NCBI RefSeq assembly: GCF_002930645.1
Contig: NZ_PSNW01000004.1
Location: forward strand, 62,370 to 126,369
Origin: Solimonas fluminis
Lineage (GTDB): Bacteria > Pseudomonadota > Gammaproteobacteria > Nevskiales > Nevskiaceae
Reading direction: 5' to 3'
Length of the DNA: 64,000 nucleotides
A program made the translations under genes and the position numbers. Positions 60,333 through 64,000 of this stretch are shown here, one piece after another (positions within the stretch are counted from its first letter, which is position 1; each line of letters starts with the position of its first letter). The notes below the pieces were generated by a model, which had not been told where the DNA came from, did no database searches, and worked only from the letters and a program-made list of their open reading frames with translations.

Positions 60333-61106
60333 TTATTTCTTCTTCTCGAGGAACGCGTTGACCCGCCTGGAAAAATCCTCGGTTTTCGCGCAGCGCAGGA
60401 AGGCCGCGCGCTCGGCATCCAGCCGTGCCGACAACTCCGGCTCGGCCGAGTCGCCCAGCAGCTGCTTGAATTCGCGCAGGACCTGCGCCGGCTGCCTGGC
60501 CAGCAGGGCCGCGTAGGCGGCCGTTTCCTGCTCCAGCGCCGCCGGCTCGGCCAGCCGCGCCACCAGGCCCCAGGCATGGGCGGTGGCGGCGTCGAGCAGG
60601 CCGCGCGCCAGGATCACGTCCATGGCGCGGTTGGCGCCGATGCGGCGCGGCAGCGTGTAGCTGAGTCCGCCGTCGGAGGAAGTGCCCAGCGCGCCGTAAC
60701 CCACGACGAAGCGCGCATCGCTGGCGGCCACGATCAGGTCGCAGGACACCGCCAGCGACATGCCGCCGCCGGCGGCGGAGCCGGCGACGCTGGCGATGAC
60801 CGGCTGCGGCAGCGCGCGCAGGTTGCGGACCGTGCGGTGCAGGCCGTCGATGATCGGCCCCAGCAGGCGGTCGGGATCGGGCAGCGCGTCGCGGATCGCG
60901 GCGATGTCTCCGCCGGCGCAGAACTGGCCGTTGTCGCCGCGCAGCACCACCACGCGGATTTCGCGGTCGTCCTTCAGCGCGGCGGCGGCATCGGCCAGCG
61001 CGTTGCCGGAGGCCAGCGACAGCACCGGCATGCGGCCGACGGCGCGCAGCGTCAGCGTGGCAACGCCGTCGGCGCGTTCGATGGAAACGTAGTCGTTGCT
61101 GCTCAC
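60333..61106 (-). CDS. Enoyl-CoA hydratase/isomerase
   Basis: Crotonase of 257 residues: VLRGDNGQFCAGGDIAAI and AGSAAGGGMSLAVSCDLIVAASDARF form the oxyanion hole, YGALGTSSDGGLSYTLPR the third loop. The Asp-Gly at the position of the catalytic Glu (SSDGG) suggests an isomerase-like or altered chemistry. It lies 12 nt downstream of an SDR, so the pair may catalyse hydratase/isomerase and dehydrogenase steps of a beta-oxidation. Confidence 0.87.
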   Translation of the reverse strand: MSSNDYVSIERADGVATLTLRAVGRMPVLSLASGNALADAAAALKDDREIRVVVLRGDNGQFCAGGDIAAIRDALPDPDRLLGPIIDGLHRTVRNLRALPQPVIASVAGSAAGGGMSLAVSCDLIVAASDARFVVGYGALGTSSDGGLSYTLPRRIGANRAMDVILARGLLDAATAHAWGLVARLAEPAALEQETAAYAALLARQPAQVLREFKQLLGDSAEPELSARLDAERAAFLRCAKTEDFSRRVNAFLEKKK

Positions 61107-61118
61107 GAGCGTCTGTCC

Positions 61119-61874
61119 TTATGCGATGAGGGCCTGGCCGCCGTCGACACCGATGGACTGGCCGTTGATGTAGCGCGAATCGTCGGAGCATAGCGCGACG
61201 ACGAAGCGGCCGATGTCCTGCTCGCAGTCGCCGACGCGAGCCTGCGGCACGGTGGCGACGAAGGCGGCGGATTCCTCCGGACGTTCGCGCGTCCACCATT
61301 CCATGGCCGGTGAATTGGCCAGCGGCAGGATGGCGTTGGTGCGGATGCCGTCGCGTGCCCACTCGCAGGCCGCGGCGCGGGTGAGCTGGCGGATGGCTTC
61401 CTTCACCGCGGCGTAGGCGCCGTAGCCGGCCATGTCCCAGCGCTTGGCGGCGGAAGAACCGAAGTTGACGATGTTGCCGTCGCCCTTCAGGTGCGGATGG
61501 CACAGCTTCATCAGGCGGAAGCTGGCCAGCGGGCCCGACTCCCAGCCGGCGGCGAAGGCGTCGTCGCTGACGTCGTTGAGCGCGCCCAGCGGCACTTCCT
61601 GGGCGTTGTTGACCAGGATGTTGAGCTTGCCGAAGTGCTTCACCACGGCATCCACGCAGGCCGCCAGGGAGGCCGCATCGCGCACGTTGCACTCCACCGC
61701 CAGGGCCTTGCCGCCGCGCTTCTCGATCTCCTTCACGGTGGCATCGAGCTTGGCCTTGGTGCGGCCGGTGACGGCCACCGCGACCCCCTCGGAAGCCAGC
61801 GCGAACGCGATACCCTGCCCCACGCCCTGCCCCGCGCCCGTGATCAGCGCGACCTTGCCCTGCAGCTTTGCCAT
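61119..61874 (-). CDS. Short-chain dehydrogenase/reductase
   Basis: SDR of 251 residues with TGAGQGVGQGIAFALASEGVAVAVTGR, VNNAQ (instead of NNAG), Ser in NFGSSAAKRW and catalytic YAAVKEA. The C-terminal INGQSIGVDGGQAL is canonical. It begins a two-gene unit with the enoyl-CoA hydratase at 60333. Substrate unknown. Confidence 0.85.
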   Translation of the reverse strand: MAKLQGKVALITGAGQGVGQGIAFALASEGVAVAVTGRTKAKLDATVKEIEKRGGKALAVECNVRDAASLAACVDAVVKHFGKLNILVNNAQEVPLGALNDVSDDAFAAGWESGPLASFRLMKLCHPHLKGDGNIVNFGSSAAKRWDMAGYGAYAAVKEAIRQLTRAAACEWARDGIRTNAILPLANSPAMEWWTRERPEESAAFVATVPQARVGDCEQDIGRFVVALCSDDSRYINGQSIGVDGGQALIA

Positions 61875-61961
61875 GTCTCTCTCCGGAATGCCTGTTATGT
61901 GGCAGGCACTATCGGCCAGCCGGAGACTCGCCGGCCTGATCCGGCCGGAGTAGGGGCAGGC

Positions 61962-63164
61962 CTAACCGGCGCAGGATGAACCGCGCATCGGTACCCTCCA
62001 GCGCGGGTCGTCCACGCGGAACACGCGCGGCTTCATGTAGTCCTCGGGATCGCGCAGGTAATCCAGCTCCGGCGGGTTCGGAAGGGTGGCCAGGGCGTTG
62101 CGCCACTGCGCCTCGTAGGCCGCCGCGCCGCCGCCCAGCACCGGCGCCCAGGCGTCGTGGTGGCTGGGCAGGAACAGTTGCGGATGGGCGCTGGCGACGT
62201 ACTGCGTGGAGTCGCGCAGGCCGCTGGTGACCATGCCGAAGCCGACGATGGCACCCACCTGCACGTCGACGCAGCCGGGGAAGCCGCCGAGCGCGGCCTG
62301 GACCGCCGGCCCCTGGGGCTCCTCGTCGCCGATGGGCCCGGTGGAGTCGTGCCACAAGAGGCTGAAGTCGCCCACCCGCAGGTGGTAGGCCCAGGTGCCG
62401 CCCTCGGGCTGGCCCAGCAGGCCGTCGTCGGTCAGGGCCTGCAGGAAGCCGGCGATCTCGCGGGGGTCGGTGTTGAGGTGCTCCAGGTAGCTCAGCACCT
62501 GCGGCACGAAGATCAGCGGCAGGCCGCCGGTCAGCAGGTCCGAGGGATCGACCGCGGAGTGGATGTGCTGCAGCACCTGCAGCGGCGGCAGGTCGCTCCA
62601 CAGGCGCAGTGACTGCAGGCCGCCCGGGCCGGGCGACTCGCGGCTGCCCAGCACCACGCAGGGGAAGGCCGCCATCGCACCCAGCTGGGCCGCGCGCTCG
62701 CGCGCGGTGTTGCAGACCGTCTGCCCGGCCACCAGCGCGGCGCCGGTATGGCCGGCGACATAGCCGGCATCCGCGGCGTGGTCGAAATGGCCGTGGCCGA
62801 TCAGGATCGCCTCCGGCCGGATCGCCGCCAACTCCTCGCGGCCGATCGGCACGTAGTCCTCCTGCAGGCCCACCGACTCCCAGGCATCGAACAGGAACAG
62901 GTGGCCGCCGGCCGAGGCGATGAAGCTCGAGACGCCGTACCACCACAGCTTCACCGTGGCCGGGTCGGTGGCATCGGGTCCCAGGATGCGGTCGCGCGCG
63001 GCCTGCACCTCGGCGCCGACCGCCGGCGCCGGCGGCAGCGGCCGCCACTGCGCCGCCGGCACGTCGCCGACATTGCCGCCGGAGACGGCTTCATCCACTT
63101 CCGCCGAACGCGAACAGGCCGCCAGCACGGCGAGCAGCAGCAAGGACAGGACGCGCAGCGTCAT
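61962..63164 (-). CDS. Metallo-beta-lactamase-fold lipoprotein
   Basis: Protein of 400 residues beginning with a lipoprotein signal (LLLLAVLAAC, acylated Cys17). The zinc-binding HGHFDHAAD motif follows at about residue 124, and later His residues (HIHSAVD, HDSTGP, SHHDAW) complete a metallo-beta-lactamase fold. It is therefore a membrane-anchored periplasmic hydrolase; the substrate class is not evident. No gene pairs obviously with it. Confidence 0.85.
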   Translation of the reverse strand: MTLRVLSLLLLAVLAACSRSAEVDEAVSGGNVGDVPAAQWRPLPPAPAVGAEVQAARDRILGPDATDPATVKLWWYGVSSFIASAGGHLFLFDAWESVGLQEDYVPIGREELAAIRPEAILIGHGHFDHAADAGYVAGHTGAALVAGQTVCNTARERAAQLGAMAAFPCVVLGSRESPGPGGLQSLRLWSDLPPLQVLQHIHSAVDPSDLLTGGLPLIFVPQVLSYLEHLNTDPREIAGFLQALTDDGLLGQPEGGTWAYHLRVGDFSLLWHDSTGPIGDEEPQGPAVQAALGGFPGCVDVQVGAIVGFGMVTSGLRDSTQYVASAHPQLFLPSHHDAWAPVLGGGAAAYEAQWRNALATLPNPPELDYLRDPEDYMKPRVFRVDDPRWRVPMRGSSCAG

Positions 63165-63241
63165 CAGGATCCCCCCGGATCGAAAGTCGTGAAGCCTAGC
63201 AGGGCCGCAGGCCGCCGCCTTGTACGGAACGCGCGCCGCGG

Positions 63242-64000
63242 CTACTCGCCGTTGAAATCGATGAAGGTGCCGTCCACCAGCCGGTCGCGCATCGCCGGAT
63301 TGGCCGCGGCCACGTCGCCGCTGGCGTTCATCTCGGCGATGTAGGCCTCCATGGCACGCTGCGTGGACTTGTGCCCCAGCGAGCTCACGAAGGCGGCCTG
63401 TTCCATCTTCAGGCCCATCTCCAGCGGCAGGTTGCCGCCTTCCAGCACCGCGCGCTTGCAGGCCGCGACCACCGGCTTGGAGCGCCGCGCCAGGCGCTCG
63501 GCGGTGGCCAGCGCCTCGTCCAGCAGCGTCGCCCGCGGCAGTACGCGGTGGACCAGCCCGATGCGCTCGGCTTCCCCGGCCGGCACCGGCCGCCCCTCCA
63601 GCACCAGCTCCAGGGCGCGGCCGCGCCCGATCAGGCGTGCCAGGCGCTGCGTACCGCCGCCCCCCGGCGTGATGCCGATCAGGATCTCCGGCTGGCCGAT
63701 CAGGCCGTCGTCGCTGATCAGGCGCAGGTCGCAGGCCAGCGACAGCTCGCAACCGCCTCCCAGGGCCACGCCGTTGATCGCCGCGATGAACACTGCGCCG
63801 CTGCGGCCGATGCTCGTCATGGTGTCGTGGAAACCCCGCAGCTGCGACAGGCCGGCCGCGGGCGTGCGCTCCAGCACCGCGCCGCTGCCCGGGATGCGCT
63901 CCAGCGCGCCGATGGCGCCGATGCTGGCCTTGGCCAGGGATTCCGGCAGCGAGGGCGCGCTGCGCGCCAGCGCCAGCAGCTCGCGGATGTCGTAGTGGGC
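63242..64000 (-). CDS. Enoyl-CoA hydratase/isomerase family protein, 5' end outside window
   Basis: The frame is open to base 64000, so the N-terminal part (probably 60-80 residues) is missing. The visible 252 residues begin with AHYDIRELLALA, the counterpart of the FxSHYDVxE loop in longer crotonases, then NGVALGGGCELSLACDLRLIS and the third loop GQPEILIGITPGGGGTQRLARLIG. The Glu (PEI) of the active site is retained. Family is secure, substrate unknown. Confidence 0.85.
   Translation of the reverse strand, partial: AHYDIRELLALARSAPSLPESLAKASIGAIGALERIPGSGAVLERTPAAGLSQLRGFHDTMTSIGRSGAVFIAAINGVALGGGCELSLACDLRLISDDGLIGQPEILIGITPGGGGTQRLARLIGRGRALELVLEGRPVPAGEAERIGLVHRVLPRATLLDEALATAERLARRSKPVVAACKRAVLEGGNLPLEMGLKMEQAAFVSSLGHKSTQRAMEAYIAEMNASGDVAAANPAMRDRLVDGTFIDFNGE

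Overview
The window is high-GC, densely coded DNA with no RNA genes, phage genes or insertion sequences visible. Gene content points to an aerobic, steroid-degrading proteobacterium. A gammaproteobacterium of the Nevskiales/Solimonadaceae type is my best guess (two-to-one use of FadE/Ltp/Ipd-type genes, Ada/AlkA, YqhA, SoxR box, REP-like intergenic repeats), but this is inference from gene content, not from a marker gene.

Layout. 1-4744 (minus strand): a beta-hydroxyacid dehydrogenase cut by the window edge, two SDRs, a 2Fe-2S ferredoxin, an aldehyde dehydrogenase and a four-helix EXPERA-like (sterol isomerase fold) membrane protein. 4925-7200 (plus): rubredoxin, then a Tat-exported KstD-like flavoprotein overlapping a c-type cytochrome. 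7263-8657: an FMN reductase behind a near-perfect SoxR promoter, and a YqhA-family membrane protein. 9005-14044 (minus): a double CaiB/BaiF CoA-transferase, an amidohydrolase and an AraC-type regulator. 14232-24265 (minus): an RND exporter with its YCF48-like partner, thiolase, MaoC hydratase, IpdF-like SDR, a double acyl-CoA dehydrogenase whose C-half looks like FadE30, and an alpha/beta hydrolase. 24586-36248 (minus): the core steroid C/D-ring operon, read from 36248 downwards as tesB/hsaC, ipdA, ipdB, DUF35 protein, Ltp-like thiolase, enoyl-CoA hydratase, ipdC, echA20, two acyl-CoA dehydrogenases, fadA6 and a 3-hydroxyacyl-CoA dehydrogenase. 38902-45088 (plus): KstD-like dehydrogenase, 3beta/17beta-hydroxysteroid dehydrogenase, KshB-like reductase, FadD3-like ligase and another SDR. 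45203-64000: mixed accessory and housekeeping genes (TetR, YiiX-like hydrolase, SDRs, c-di-GMP enzymes, ada-alkA, a class III cyclase, a carboxyltransferase, an OYE-family reductase, dapA paralogue, enoyl-CoA hydratases, a metallo-beta-lactamase-fold lipoprotein).

How it works together. The genes cover steroid alcohol oxidation (3beta/17beta-HSD), ring A/B attack (KstD-like enzymes, KshB electron supply), meta-cleavage of the aromatised A ring (TesB/HsaC), activation of the remaining C/D-ring propionate HIP (FadD3), its beta-oxidation (IpdF, FadE30-like, MaoC, thiolase), opening of ring D (IpdC, EchA20) and ring C (IpdAB), and thiolysis of the open chain (FadA6, the FadE pair). KshA, HsaA/B, HsaD and the aldolase steps are not in the window.

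The observation I rate highest is a 16-bp inverted repeat, consensus TCRTCY-N4-RGAYGA, found 50-60 nt upstream of four separate steroid-gene starts (36248, 38902, 20443, 22916). It is a strong candidate for the operator of this steroid regulon.
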